The notes under the pieces are model-generated. The model ran no database searches and was not told the DNA's origin. It worked only from the letters and a program-made list of their open reading frames with translations. The position numbers and the translations under genes are program-made. A DNA stretch of 64,000 bases from Alteromonas hispanica (GTDB lineage Bacteria > Pseudomonadota > Gammaproteobacteria > Enterobacterales > Alteromonadaceae), in assembly GCF_010500915.1 (NCBI RefSeq), contig NZ_JAAAWP010000001.1:372001-436000 (forward strand), read 5' to 3'. Shown in pieces: positions 16,850 to 25,496 of the stretch (its first letter is position 1; each line of letters opens with the position of its first letter).

Positions 16850-17923
16850 CTAACGTTTTAATTGAAATTGTCGTACGGCGGCATTGTGCTCCTCGAGGGT
16901 ATTTGAGAATTGATGACTTCCGTCACCTTTAGCAACGAAATATAGCGCATCGGTTGTTCTTGGTGATAGTGCAGCTTTTATTGCTGCTTTACCGGCCATC
17001 GCTATAGGCGTTGGTGGCAACCCTTTAATAACATAGGTATTGTATGGCGTTGCTGTGCGCAAATGCTTGCGGGTAATGTTCCCATCAAACGTAGGACCGA
17101 TACCGTATATCACTGTAGGGTCTGTTTGCAGACGCATTTTTTTATTTAGCCTGTTTACAAATACTCCCGCAATTAAATCACGCTCTTCAGGTACGGCGGT
17201 CTCTTTTTCGATAATGCTCGCTAAAATCAATGCCTCATAAGGTGTAGAAAGCGGCAAATCAGTATCTCGATTTTTCCATTCTATCATTAGAAATTCAAAC
17301 AAGGCCTTATTAGCGCGCGTCAAAATCTCACTGGCTTTGGTTCCTTTGGTGAAAAAATAGGTGTCTGCCAGATAAAGTCCTTCCGGGTTTTTGATACTAT
17401 CACAACAGCCTTCGCTATTTTCTGAACCACTCGTAGTTGTGGCAGTAACACTGGTATTGCCAGCGAGAAGCATTGAATGCGAAACGGTTTGCGCCAGCGT
17501 TCTCTCTGTCAAATCAAATTGTATTTCGCCATTACCTTTTAAGGTATCTTGCCACTGAGCAAGGGTTAGCCCTTCCACAAGACTGACGGAAAAAAGATAT
17601 TCGTCGCCATTGGTAAATGTAGCAAAGGCATCCGCTAACGATTGCCCAGGTTGCAGCATATAAGTTCCAGACTTTATGTCAGTGCTTTGGGCAAAAAATC
17701 TAAGCCATACTTTGGCGATAAGCGGAGAAATAGTCGTCACTTCTTCGTTTCTCAAACGCTTGACCGTGCGATATGCATTGCCTCCCCTTTCAATGGAAAA
17801 CAGCGTATTTTGCTCAATACGAAGCGGTGCTTGCACTTTATCAATCACATAAAACACGCCTGCCACGCCAGATAAGCAAAGTAGTATGACGAACGTAATA
17901 GAAAGAATTAATAAACGTTTCAC
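16850..17923 (-). CDS. mltG: endolytic murein transglycosylase MltG
   Basis: A 357-residue inner-membrane lytic transglycosylase (YceG) that cuts nascent glycan strands and helps terminate them. It has an N-terminal membrane anchor (about 4-26), a LysM-like segment, then the catalytic domain with the conserved glutamate in LASIIEKETA and the following FVNRLNKKMRLQTDPTVIYG. GLPPTPIAMAG is the C-terminal hallmark. A Ser/Thr-rich insertion (about 153-178) containing a CC pair, EGCCDS, precedes the YLADTYFF segment and is not usual. The start is GTG 17923, overlapping the pabC stop (TAGTG). Confidence 0.93.
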   Translation of the reverse strand: MKRLLILSITFVILLCLSGVAGVFYVIDKVQAPLRIEQNTLFSIERGGNAYRTVKRLRNEEVTTISPLIAKVWLRFFAQSTDIKSGTYMLQPGQSLADAFATFTNGDEYLFSVSLVEGLTLAQWQDTLKGNGEIQFDLTERTLAQTVSHSMLLAGNTSVTATTTSGSENSEGCCDSIKNPEGLYLADTYFFTKGTKASEILTRANKALFEFLMIEWKNRDTDLPLSTPYEALILASIIEKETAVPEERDLIAGVFVNRLNKKMRLQTDPTVIYGIGPTFDGNITRKHLRTATPYNTYVIKGLPPTPIAMAGKAAIKAALSPRTTDALYFVAKGDGSHQFSNTLEEHNAAVRQFQLKR

Positions 17924-18843
17924 TACCTTATTTCCTTTTCTAGCGACGTTGCAAAGCCTTGCCTTGCTGACTCCACCTCACCTAAATCATAAGATAGCTG
18001 TTGAAGGCGCGATGATAATAAGTCTGAAATGGATTGGATTTGCTCGGCCATTACGGGAAAAGACGTAGATTGGTCGTTATCGAATCTAACAGATTTTACC
18101 GGCATCACTTTCATCAGCGCATTGGTTACCACCACGCATTCGGCGCACTTAATTTCATCGGTAGTAAATTGGCCAATTTCATAGGGAATGTTATTTTTTT
18201 CAAAAGCTTCAAGTAAGCATTGCCGTACTACCCCATTTACTCCACTACCGTGAAGCGATGGAGTGCACCACATATTGTTTGTAAAAAAGAATATATTTCC
18301 GGCGCTGCTTTCAATCACGTTACCTTGCGTATCGCACACTATTGCATCATCTACATTCGCAAGGCTGACTTCACGCTTTATCAGTACCTGTTCGAGACGG
18401 TTAACATGCTTAACCCCCGCGAGAATTGGTTGAATTGCCAGTGCGGTTTGTGCACAAATTAGCTTCAACCCCGTACTGTAGAGAACGTTATAATGGGAGG
18501 GATATTCATGCTTTGTAAGTCTTACTACAGGTGGGTTCTGCTCGTTACGACTGTACCCACGCCCGCCCTCACCGCCGGAGACGTGAATTTTAAGAACATA
18601 TTTTTCATCCACACTGCCTGATTCAGGTGAATTATTCGCTATCTCTTTCAATATTGCGTTTTTAATGGCGCTAGTGTCGATAACAAGGCCAATCGCTGTA
18701 GCATCGTGCAGCAGACGAGACAGGTGAAACGATAACAATTCGGCTCGTCCGTTACAGATACACATTGTTGTAAAGACACCGTCACCGTAATTAAACGCCC
18801 TATCACTAGCGGGTATAGGCATATTTGGAGGTATTATTTTCAC
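17923..18843 (-). CDS. pabC: aminodeoxychorismate lyase
   Basis: A 306-residue fold-type IV PLP enzyme that splits 4-amino-4-deoxychorismate into p-aminobenzoate and pyruvate for folate synthesis. Visible features are RAFNYGDGVFTTM at the N-terminus, the PLP lysine region in VKHVNRLEQVLIKRE, the DDAIVCDTQGNVIESSAGNIFF segment (shortened family consensus: ETxxxNIF), and VTNALMKVMPVKSV at the C-terminus. It is longer than the E. coli enzyme (269), mainly through a C-terminal extension. The start is GTG. It overlaps mltG by one base. A hairpin separates it from fabF. Confidence 0.9.
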   Translation of the reverse strand: MKIIPPNMPIPASDRAFNYGDGVFTTMCICNGRAELLSFHLSRLLHDATAIGLVIDTSAIKNAILKEIANNSPESGSVDEKYVLKIHVSGGEGGRGYSRNEQNPPVVRLTKHEYPSHYNVLYSTGLKLICAQTALAIQPILAGVKHVNRLEQVLIKREVSLANVDDAIVCDTQGNVIESSAGNIFFFTNNMWCTPSLHGSGVNGVVRQCLLEAFEKNNIPYEIGQFTTDEIKCAECVVVTNALMKVMPVKSVRFDNDQSTSFPVMAEQIQSISDLLSSRLQQLSYDLGEVESARQGFATSLEKEIR

Positions 18844-18910
18844 TGCCTGTTAAACATCTTAAATACATTGGAGATGGGTGCAGTATACCAAGTTGCCAAA
18901 GGCAAACAAG

Positions 18911-18941
18911 AAAGGGTGACACATAGCATGTATCACCCTTT
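18911..18941 (-). terminator. hairpin after fabF
   Basis: AAAGGGTGA (18911-18919) pairs with TCACCCTTT (18933-18941), with a small inner ACA/TGT stem. On the minus strand it follows the fabF stop by 33 bases and is followed by CTTGTTTG, a modest T-rich tract. It probably ends or attenuates the fab transcript ahead of pabC. Confidence 0.55.
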
Positions 18942-18974
18942 GTATCTTTAGCAAGTATATGGTTTTACGCGGTA

Positions 18975-20213
18975 TTAAAGGCGCTTGAATACAAGTGAGC
19001 CGTTGGTTCCACCAAAACCAAATGAATTGCACAACGCGTGGTCGGCAGTAAACATTTTCGCCTTATTGGCGACAAAATCGAGGTCGCATCCCTCACCAGG
19101 CTCGTCTAAATTAATAGTCGGTGGTGCCATCTTGTCTCGTAATGCCAATATCGTGAATATGGCTTCTACAGAACCTGCAGCCCCAAGTAAGTGACCCGTC
19201 ATAGATTTTGTTGAGCTAACTAAAAGATCGTAAGCATGCTCGTTGAATACGCGTTTTACTGCTGCAACTTCAGCGACATCACCTGCCGGTGTAGACGTAC
19301 CGTGAGCGTTTATGTAGCCAATTTCGGTTGGATCAATCTTCGCATCCAGCAATGCGTTTTGCATTGACGTTGCAGCACCCTCACCGTCCTCAGGTGGTGA
19401 CGTCATATGATAAGCATCACCGCTCATGCCGAAGCCGACAAGTTCAGCATAAATAGTAGCACCACGTGCTTTTGCTGATTCGTACTCTTCAAGCATCACT
19501 ACACCAGCGCCTTCGCCCATGACAAACCCATCGCGATCTTTGTCCCATGGGCGGCTAGCTGCCTTCGGATCGTCATTGCGAGAAGATAGCGCTCTCGCTG
19601 CGGCAAATCCAGCTATGCCTAAAGGCGTTATCGTTGCTTCAGCCCCTCCTGCTAACATGGCGTCTGCATCGTTATAAGCAATGGTTCTTGCTGCAATACC
19701 GATATTATGAACGCCGGTTGTGCACGCGGTAACAACATTGATATTTGGCCCTTTTAATCCTTCCATAATGGAAAGGAAGCCAGAGATCATATTCGTTATG
19801 GTTGAAGGCACAAAGAAAGGAGATACTCGCTTTGGCCCGCTGTTAAGCAACTTACTATGATTTTGCTCTATTTGCTCAAGACCGCCAATACCTGAACCAA
19901 TCGCGACACCTACGCGGTGAGCGTTATCATCGTTAATAGGCAATCCGGAATCGGCTAGTGCTTGTTTACCCGCTGCAACACCCAGCTGGATAAAACGGTC
20001 CATTTTCTTGGTTTCTTTTTTATCGATATAATCCAAAGGATCAAAATCGTTAATTTGACCTGCGAAACGGGTTGAATAGTTACTACAGTCGAAGTGAGTG
20101 ATTTCACCTATGCCGCTCTCGCCTGCGAGCAGTTTGCGCCATGTGTCTTCACTGTTAAGACCCAATGGTGAAAGCATCCCAATTCCGGTAACCACTACGC
20201 GACGTTTTGTCAC
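18975..20213 (-). CDS. fabF: 3-oxoacyl-ACP synthase II
   Basis: With the GTG start at 20213 ([14 protein letters not shown]; read as Met) the product has 412 residues, matching E. coli FabF (413). An in-frame ATG at 20252 lies inside the acpP terminator and is unlikely; AGGA precedes the GTG. It is a thiolase-fold condensing enzyme extending malonyl-ACP onto acyl-ACP. The active-site cysteine is in [12 protein letters not shown], and the two histidines are in [11 protein letters not shown] and [17 protein letters not shown] and the GFGGTNG C-terminus are intact. ACTTG replaces the more usual ACATS-type context. Confidence 0.95.
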   Translation of the reverse strand: MTKRRVVVTGIGMLSPLGLNSEDTWRKLLAGESGIGEITHFDCSNYSTRFAGQINDFDPLDYIDKKETKKMDRFIQLGVAAGKQALADSGLPINDDNAHRVGVAIGSGIGGLEQIEQNHSKLLNSGPKRVSPFFVPSTITNMISGFLSIMEGLKGPNINVVTACTTGVHNIGIAARTIAYNDADAMLAGGAEATITPLGIAGFAAARALSSRNDDPKAASRPWDKDRDGFVMGEGAGVVMLEEYESAKARGATIYAELVGFGMSGDAYHMTSPPEDGEGAATSMQNALLDAKIDPTEIGYINAHGTSTPAGDVAEVAAVKRVFNEHAYDLLVSSTKSMTGHLLGAAGSVEAIFTILALRDKMAPPTINLDEPGEGCDLDFVANKAKMFTADHALCNSFGFGGTNGSLVFKRL

Positions 20214-20253
20214 AAAAAGTCCTCGCTTTGGAACTAAAAGTAGGAGAAACAAA

Positions 20254-20278
20254 AACGGCTCTAAAAAAGAGCCGTTTC
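20254..20278 (-). terminator. terminator/attenuator between acpP and fabF
   Basis: AAACGGCTCT (20254-20263), loop AAAAA, AGAGCCGTTT (20269-20278): a perfect 10-bp stem. On the minus strand it is followed by a T-rich tract (TTTTTG in and after the stem). It lies 17 bases after the acpP stop and before the fabF GTG. It would lower fabF relative to the very abundant acpP message. Confidence 0.75.
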
Positions 20279-20294
20279 GTAACTAAATTAAGAC

Positions 20295-20534
20295 TTATGC
20301 GTCTTTATTAGCATTAATATAATCAACTGCTGATTGTACAGTAGTGATTTTTTCAGCTTCTTCGTCAGGAATTTCAGTATCGAATTCTTCTTCCAAAGCC
20401 ATTACCAACTCAACAGTGTCAAGTGAATCAGCGCCTAAATCGTCAACGAATGAAGCTTCTGCTTTTACTTCTTCTTCTTTAACGCCAAGCTGTTCAATGA
20501 TGATTTTCTTAACGCGTTCTTCAATGTTACTCAT
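20295..20534 (-). CDS. acpP: acyl carrier protein
   Basis: A 79-residue acidic four-helix protein, nearly identical in layout to E. coli AcpP (78). The phosphopantetheine serine is in [13 protein letters not shown] (S37 region), the most conserved motif. It carries growing acyl chains for FabF, FabG and PlsX encoded around it. A 199-base upstream region contains a FadR-like palindrome and a candidate -10; a strong terminator follows. The ATG has a GGGAAACCTAGAATT leader with a GGGA-type ribosome binding site. Confidence 0.98.
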   Translation of the reverse strand: MSNIEERVKKIIIEQLGVKEEEVKAEASFVDDLGADSLDTVELVMALEEEFDTEIPDEEAEKITTVQSAVDYINANKDA

Positions 20535-20630
20535 AATTCTAGGTTTCCCTTAAACGTCACTAGATAACAAAAGTGTCGCTAGTTTATTTTGCTAGGTCGT
20601 TCCTTGCAAGCACCAGTGTAAACTAATTTT

Positions 20631-20643
20631 CTGGTCAAACCAG
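20631..20643 (-). promoter_or_regulatory. FadR-like operator upstream of acpP
   Basis: CTGGTCAAACCAG (20631-20643) is a perfect palindrome around a 3-base centre and matches 12 of 13 positions of the core FadR consensus CTGGTCNGACCAG. On the minus strand it reads CTGGTTTGACCAG and is followed by AGAAAATTAGTTTACACT, where TACACT (20620-20615) can serve as -10. It lies about 100 bases before the acpP ATG. FadR activates several fab promoters in E. coli. The outer consensus bases (AA/TT) are not conserved, so the assignment is tentative. Confidence 0.45.
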
Positions 20644-20733
20644 CGACATTCGAAATTATTTAAATACTATTTTTACATCCAAGTTTGGGTAAATACCACC
20701 CTAAACTCAACAAAATTCGCAATTTTTGCGAAT

Positions 20734-21474
20734 TTAACCCATGTACATCCCACCGTTTACATGGATAGTCTCGCCCGTAATATACGCTGCACCGTCGCTC
20801 ACTAAAAAGGCAACAGTGGCGGCAATTTCATCAGGAGAACCCAAACGGTTTGCTGGAATATCTTTAAAAATGGCTTCTTTTTGGTCATCAGACAATGACT
20901 TTGTCATATCTGTGTCGATGAAACCAGGGGCTACAACATTAACAGTGATCCCGCGAGAAGCAACTTCTCTTGCCATCGATTTCGAAAACCCAATGACCCC
21001 TGCTTTTGCAGCGGCATAATTCGCTTGCCCCGCATTTCCAGCACTACCTACCACCGAACCTACGTTAACAATTCGCCCGCAACGCTTCTTCATCATACCG
21101 CGAAGCACGGCTTTAGATAGCGTAAATATCGATGTCAGGTTGGTGTCGATGATATCTTGCCACTCATCATCTTTCATGCGCAATAAAAGATTATCGCGAG
21201 TAATGCCTGCGTTATTAATTAAAATATCAATGCCGCCCTCTGCAGCGGTGATATCTTTTAACACACTATCAACGCTGTCTTTGTCAGTAACATTTAGCGC
21301 CAGGCCTCTGCCACCAGAAGCGTCGAGGTAGGCCGATATAGCTTCAGCACCACTGTCACTTGTTGCGGTACCAATGACCGTAGCCCCCTGATTTGCAAGA
21401 GCAGTAGCAATGGCTTTCCCAATACCTCTGCTTGCACCAGTAACAAGGGCAACTTTACCGTCTAATTGACTCAT
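20734..21474 (-). CDS. fabG: 3-oxoacyl-ACP reductase
   Basis: A 246-residue classical SDR that reduces 3-oxoacyl-ACP with NADPH, the second step of the elongation cycle. The cofactor motif is VTGASRGIGKAI (about 10-21), NNAG is in ILINNAGITRDN, and the catalytic triad is serine in VGSVVGSAGN and YxxxK in NYAAAKAG. The C-terminal GETIHVNGGMYM matches the FabG consensus. Length matches E. coli FabG (244). It follows fabD by 9 bases with AAGGAAATG upstream. Confidence 0.97.
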   Translation of the reverse strand: MSQLDGKVALVTGASRGIGKAIATALANQGATVIGTATSDSGAEAISAYLDASGGRGLALNVTDKDSVDSVLKDITAAEGGIDILINNAGITRDNLLLRMKDDEWQDIIDTNLTSIFTLSKAVLRGMMKKRCGRIVNVGSVVGSAGNAGQANYAAAKAGVIGFSKSMAREVASRGITVNVVAPGFIDTDMTKSLSDDQKEAIFKDIPANRLGSPDEIAATVAFLVSDGAAYITGETIHVNGGMYMG

Positions 21475-21483
21475 CGCATTTCC

Positions 21484-22413
21484 TTATTGTTTTAATGCTT
21501 CCACACCCTCAGGTGTATTCACAGCAAGAGACTCAAGACTCTTGTTAATTCGTTTGTTCAAGCCGGTCAGTACTTTTCCTGGACCAACTTCGATAACACG
21601 CTGTACGCCTGCAGCAGCCAAATACTCAACGGTTCGAGTCCATTGCACGGGACAATATAATTGGCGCACTAGCGCGTTTTTAATTGCTTCTCCTTGAGTC
21701 TCAATAGTCACATCAACATTATTAACAATATTTATAGTGGGCTCTGAGACCGACAGAGATGCAAGAGCATCTTCAAGTTTATCAGCGGCTGGGCGCATTA
21801 ATTCGCAATGCGACGGTACACTTACGGCAAGTGGCAGCGCACGTTTAGCACCCGCCTCTTTACACGCCTGAGCGGCTTGTTCTGCGGCGCTTTTTTCGCC
21901 CGCTATAACAACCTGCCCTGGCGAATTAAAGTTAACCGGTGCAACAACATCTCCAGTAGCAATGGCGGTTTGCTGACATAAATTGGCAATAGAAGCATCG
22001 TCTAACCCAATAATAGCAAACATAGCGCCCGCACCTGCTGGTACGGCTTCTTGCATATATTTGCCTCGTGCTTCAACCAGCTTTACCGCATCAGCGAAGT
22101 TCATTGCCCCACCACACACAAGGGCTGAATATTCACCCAAGCTATGACCTGCTAAATAATCTACATTTAAGCCTTGTTCACGAATAACGCGCCACGTTGC
22201 AACACTTGCTGTAAGCAATGCTGGCTGCGTGATGTGGGTTTCGTTTAATTGGCCATCGGCATCGTTTTGAACAAGCTTCCAGAGGTCGTAACCTAACACC
22301 TCAGACGCTTCTTTAAATGTTGCCTCTACAACGGGGTAATCAGCAGCCAATTCTTTTAGCATGCCCACGCTTTGTGAGCCTTGCCCTGGAAATACACAGG
22401 CTGTTTTTGTCAT
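21484..22413 (-). CDS. fabD: malonyl-CoA:ACP transacylase
   Basis: A 309-residue acyltransferase that moves malonyl from CoA to ACP. The N-terminal FPGQGSQ, the nucleophile serine in AGHSLGEYSAL (S92 region), the QxRxxxMQ-type region (VEARGKYMQE) and the histidine in SVPSHCELM are all present. Length equals E. coli FabD (309). AGGAAGCAGA precedes the ATG. It is separated from fabH by 102 bases with a terminator-like hairpin. Confidence 0.97.
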   Translation of the reverse strand: MTKTACVFPGQGSQSVGMLKELAADYPVVEATFKEASEVLGYDLWKLVQNDADGQLNETHITQPALLTASVATWRVIREQGLNVDYLAGHSLGEYSALVCGGAMNFADAVKLVEARGKYMQEAVPAGAGAMFAIIGLDDASIANLCQQTAIATGDVVAPVNFNSPGQVVIAGEKSAAEQAAQACKEAGAKRALPLAVSVPSHCELMRPAADKLEDALASLSVSEPTINIVNNVDVTIETQGEAIKNALVRQLYCPVQWTRTVEYLAAAGVQRVIEVGPGKVLTGLNKRINKSLESLAVNTPEGVEALKQ

Positions 22414-22485
22414 TCTGCTTCCTTATTATTTTATAAACCTTTAGAAGTAAAAATGGCGCATTTCGTGTTCTACCCTACTAATATC

Positions 22486-22509
22486 AAAAAGATGCCCTGT
22501 GGCACTTTT
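22486..22509 (-). terminator. hairpin between fabH and fabD
   Basis: AAAAG-A-TGCC (22487-22496), loop CTGT, GGCA-CTTTT (22501-22509). Stem arms are GC in the centre and A/T outside, so on the minus strand the sequence after the stem is T-rich (CTTTTTG). A partial terminator inside the fabHDG run would set lower expression of downstream genes. Confidence 0.45.
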
Positions 22510-22515
22510 CAACAA

Positions 22516-23481
22516 TTAGTAGCGTACTAACGCAGACGCCCAGGCAAAGCCGCCGCCAAACGCTTCCAACAACAAGTGTTGTCCACGCTGAATTCGACCA
22601 TCGCGTATAGCGGTATCTAACGCGGTAGGTACTGTCGCTGCCGATGTATTGCCGTATTGTTCTAGCGTCAATACTACCTGATCTAACGACATGTTTAGCT
22701 TTTTCGCCGTCGCTTTAATAATTCTGAAATTCGCCTGGTGTGGCACTAACCAATCTAAATCGGTTTTTTGCATATCGTTAGCGGCTAGGGTTTGTTCAAC
22801 AACTTGCGACAGCTTGTTAACCGCTACTTTAAACACCTCGTTGCCACGCATCACGCCCCAGTTTTCATGAACTGACTGTTCGTCACCTCGCGTAGGGTTA
22901 CCTACATAAAGCAAATCACCATATGAGCCTGCAGCGTGAATATGCGTTGATAATATTCCTGGCTCATCGCTGGCTTCAATTATAGTTGCACCTGCAGCAT
23001 CACCAAATAAAATCACCATGGTTCTGTCTGCTGGGTCGATAAGACGGCTTAAACAGTCGGTACCAATCACCAAAATACGCTTGGCCATACCAGACTTAAT
23101 ATATTGATCGGCAACGCTAAGCGCATAGCAATAGCCAGCACATGCCGCTGCAACATCGAATGCGGGAATACCGTCTAAATCAAGCATACGCTGTATTTCA
23201 CACGCGGTACTTGGAAGTGCGTAACGACCACTTGTTGTGGCACATACAATCATGTCGATGGATTTTGGGTCGATGCCAGCCATTTCTATGGCTTTCTTAC
23301 TGGCCTCTGCACCCATAGTTGCGGCAGTTTCATCCGCACCAATAATACGACGTTCTTTAATACCCGTTCTGTCAGTGATCCACTCGTCACTGGTGTCTAC
23401 CATGACTTCTAAATCGGCGTTTGTACGCACGTCACTGGGGTAATAACTGCCTGTTCCTATAAAGCGAGAATATTTGCTCAA
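22516..23481 (-). CDS. fabH: 3-oxoacyl-ACP synthase III
   Basis: A 321-residue condensing enzyme that starts fatty-acid synthesis from acetyl-CoA and malonyl-ACP. The catalytic cysteine is in [13 protein letters not shown], the histidine in [10 protein letters not shown] and the asparagine in YGNTSAATV. Length is like E. coli FabH (317). The start is TTG 23481, which overlaps the plsX TGA stop by 4 bases (TTGA) and has GGAG 5 bases upstream, so translation is coupled to plsX. No in-frame ATG fits. Confidence 0.95.
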   Translation of the reverse strand: MSKYSRFIGTGSYYPSDVRTNADLEVMVDTSDEWITDRTGIKERRIIGADETAATMGAEASKKAIEMAGIDPKSIDMIVCATTSGRYALPSTACEIQRMLDLDGIPAFDVAAACAGYCYALSVADQYIKSGMAKRILVIGTDCLSRLIDPADRTMVILFGDAAGATIIEASDEPGILSTHIHAAGSYGDLLYVGNPTRGDEQSVHENWGVMRGNEVFKVAVNKLSQVVEQTLAANDMQKTDLDWLVPHQANFRIIKATAKKLNMSLDQVVLTLEQYGNTSAATVPTALDTAIRDGRIQRGQHLLLEAFGGGFAWASALVRY

Positions 23482-24503
23482 AGCTGCTCCAACAATACCG
23501 TTTCTATCTTTGTTTTTATCTTATCCGGCAAATGCATTTCTGCTTCTTTCATTGCTTGCACAATGGCGTAGTAAAAAGCGTCTTTTTGCGCATTTCCGTG
23601 ACTCTTGATAACAATGCCGCGCAATCCTATCAGACTCGCACCGTTATACTGGTCGGGGTTCACGCTATTGTAGATAGATTTCAGTAATGGAAAGGCAATT
23701 TTGGCTAGTAATCGAGTGTAGAGGTTTTTCTGCGACTGGCGTTTTACTTCATTAATCACCAGCTTGGCTAAACCTTCGCTGGACTTTAAAGCAATGTTAC
23801 CAGTGAATCCATCGGTAACGACAACGTCAGCATAGTCGGTAAATATATCATCCCCCTCTACATATCCGATGTAGTTTATCCCTGGTGCGTCTTTGAATAA
23901 TTGGTCGGCAGACTTTACTTGGGCGTTACCTTTTATGTCTTCTTCGCCCACATTCAGCAAAGCAACTCTAGGCGATGCAATACCAGAAACTTCTTGTGCA
24001 AGGACAGAGCCCATCACACCGTATTGAAAAAGAATTTCGGGGGTACAGTTTACGTTCGCACCAAGGTCTAGCAAAAACACCTTGTGATTGCTCGTGGTGG
24101 GTAACATGTTAATTAATGCAGGCCTGTCGATTCCCGATAAGGTTTTAAGCAAGTAGAACGACAGGGTAAGCAAAGCGCCCGTATTTCCGGCACTAACGCA
24201 TGCATTAGCATCACCGCTTTCAACGAGTTCTACAGCGCGCCGCATGGAGGAATCTTTTTTATTTCGTAAGGCTGATGTGGGTGCCTCGCCCATTTCGACA
24301 GTTTGTGAGCAGTGTACAATATCTACACGCTCTCGCTCGCTGGGTGTAAGCGAACTTATGCCGTTTTCAATTGTGGAGTCGTCGCCGCAAAGCGTGAAGC
24401 GAACATTGGGATGTAGCTGAATGGCCTTGACGGCTGCAGCAAGGATAACAGGGGGACCATGATCGCCCCCCATGATATCTAACGCGATGGTTAGCTTAGA
24501 CAA
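23478..24503 (-). CDS. plsX: phosphate acyltransferase PlsX
   Basis: A 341-residue cytoplasmic enzyme that converts acyl-ACP to acyl-phosphate for glycerol-3-phosphate acylation. It links the fab genes to phospholipid synthesis. Motifs are [11 protein letters not shown] at the N-terminus, [28 protein letters not shown] and [16 protein letters not shown]. The start codon is TTG at 24503 (TTGTCTAAGCTA), with only a weak GGA upstream. It lies 15 bases after rpmF, a very conserved order. Confidence 0.94.
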   Translation of the reverse strand: MSKLTIALDIMGGDHGPPVILAAAVKAIQLHPNVRFTLCGDDSTIENGISSLTPSERERVDIVHCSQTVEMGEAPTSALRNKKDSSMRRAVELVESGDANACVSAGNTGALLTLSFYLLKTLSGIDRPALINMLPTTSNHKVFLLDLGANVNCTPEILFQYGVMGSVLAQEVSGIASPRVALLNVGEEDIKGNAQVKSADQLFKDAPGINYIGYVEGDDIFTDYADVVVTDGFTGNIALKSSEGLAKLVINEVKRQSQKNLYTRLLAKIAFPLLKSIYNSVNPDQYNGASLIGLRGIVIKSHGNAQKDAFYYAIVQAMKEAEMHLPDKIKTKIETVLLEQL

Positions 24504-24518
24504 AATGTAGTATCCGAC

Positions 24519-24689
24519 TTAGGCGCCGATTACTTTCTTGCCTTTATAGTAACCGTCAGCAGTCACGTGGTGACGACGGTGCGTTTCGCCTGACGTTTGA
24601 TCGACAGACAAAGTCGCGCCTGTCAATGCATCGTGTGAGCGACGCATGCCGCGCTTTGAACGCGTTTTACGATTTTGTTGTACTGCCAT
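24519..24689 (-). CDS. rpmF: 50S ribosomal protein L32
   Basis: A 56-residue basic protein, [20 protein letters not shown] at the start and [10 protein letters not shown] at the end, matching bacterial L32 (57 in E. coli). The middle reads [12 protein letters not shown]. No CxxC zinc motif is present, so this is the zinc-independent form. It starts 3 bases after yceD ends and precedes plsX, the standard yceD-rpmF-plsX order. Confidence 0.97.
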   Translation of the reverse strand: MAVQQNRKTRSKRGMRRSHDALTGATLSVDQTSGETHRRHHVTADGYYKGKKVIGA

Positions 24690-24692
24690 AAC

Positions 24693-25226
24693 TTACTCCT
24701 GGTCTCGCTTAAGTTCTTTCAAAACCGCGAAAGGGTTTTGTCGCTCTTGTTCCGGTTCAATCTTTCCGAATGACATCTCATCACGCTTCACAGCACACTC
24801 CGACTCTGCATGAAGGGGCACTATGGGCAATGATAATAGTAATTCGTCTTCAAATATCTGAAGCAGACTAACTTCTCCGTGGTCGTCGACCTCTACCGGT
24901 TCGTAAGCCTCGGGAATGATGTCATCACTTTCTTGCTCTTCTCCCTGCACTGGAGTAAAGCAGAAATCCGCATTCACGGATAAATCGAGTTCACCATTAC
25001 ACCTCTGACAGATAAGTGTGACGTCAGTAGATAAATGGCCGTGAAAAACAGTAAGACCCTGCGCGTCTTTTTCGAACTGTACTTCTGCGTCCACATATTC
25101 ACTGCATCGGACAACTGCCCCGCTCAATCGTTCCATGTCTTTAGCCAGAATTACGCCCCGATAATCGGAACGTTTCGTGGCACTTTTGGTCGGTTCAACC
25201 GAATGGGGTAATTTCACTTTCTGCAT
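24693..25226 (-). CDS. yceD: YceD/DUF177 family 23S rRNA accumulation protein
   Basis: From ATG 25226 (MQKVKLPHSVEP, matching the E. coli start MQKVKLP) the product has 177 residues. An in-frame GTG 8 codons upstream (25250) lies inside a probable promoter. A CxxC pair (ICQRCNGEL) and a C-terminal FGKIEPEQERQNPFAVLKEL segment are diagnostic of DUF177 proteins, which are needed for 23S rRNA accumulation in E. coli and plants. It opens the rpmF-plsX-fab operon. Confidence 0.9.
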   Translation of the reverse strand: MQKVKLPHSVEPTKSATKRSDYRGVILAKDMERLSGAVVRCSEYVDAEVQFEKDAQGLTVFHGHLSTDVTLICQRCNGELDLSVNADFCFTPVQGEEQESDDIIPEAYEPVEVDDHGEVSLLQIFEDELLLSLPIVPLHAESECAVKRDEMSFGKIEPEQERQNPFAVLKELKRDQE

Positions 25227-25235
25227 AGGGCGCGC

Positions 25236-25264
25236 ATGATATAGCCTCACCCCGCCTGTGTCAA
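25236..25264 (-). promoter_or_regulatory. sigma-70 promoter for yceD-rpmF-plsX-fab
   Basis: On the minus strand TTGACA (25264-25259), a 17-bp spacer and TATCAT (25241-25236) form a near-consensus promoter, six of six and five of six matches. Transcription would start at about 25229, only some 3 bases before the yceD ATG (25226), so the message would have almost no leader. Confidence 0.6.
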
Positions 25265-25496
25265 AGCAAAAATGCGATTTAACTTGGTATAAAACACTGT
25301 AAAATGGGGCTTCTGTTGCTACTTCACCGCTTAGCTTCTTTCGGCCTAGCTTTCGTCGCTAAGCTTCTTTCAATGCTCCGGAGAAAACGAGAGTCAGACT
25401 ACAAGGCATTTAAACTTAATGCTGCGCGGGCGAATAAATCCTCAGGGCCGATTAACCAAATATTGCTTTTTTATTGAAAATAAGGAGCCAAATTAA

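Noticed and set aside
20214..20252. Upstream ATG start for fabF
   Set aside because: It lies in the acpP terminator stem; the GTG at 20213 gives the standard FabF N-terminus and length.
25321..25380. GCTTAGCTTCTTTC / GCTAAGCTTCTTTC similar copies upstream of yceF
   Set aside because: Two near copies 30 bases apart in a low-complexity stretch; no more copies and no clear role.
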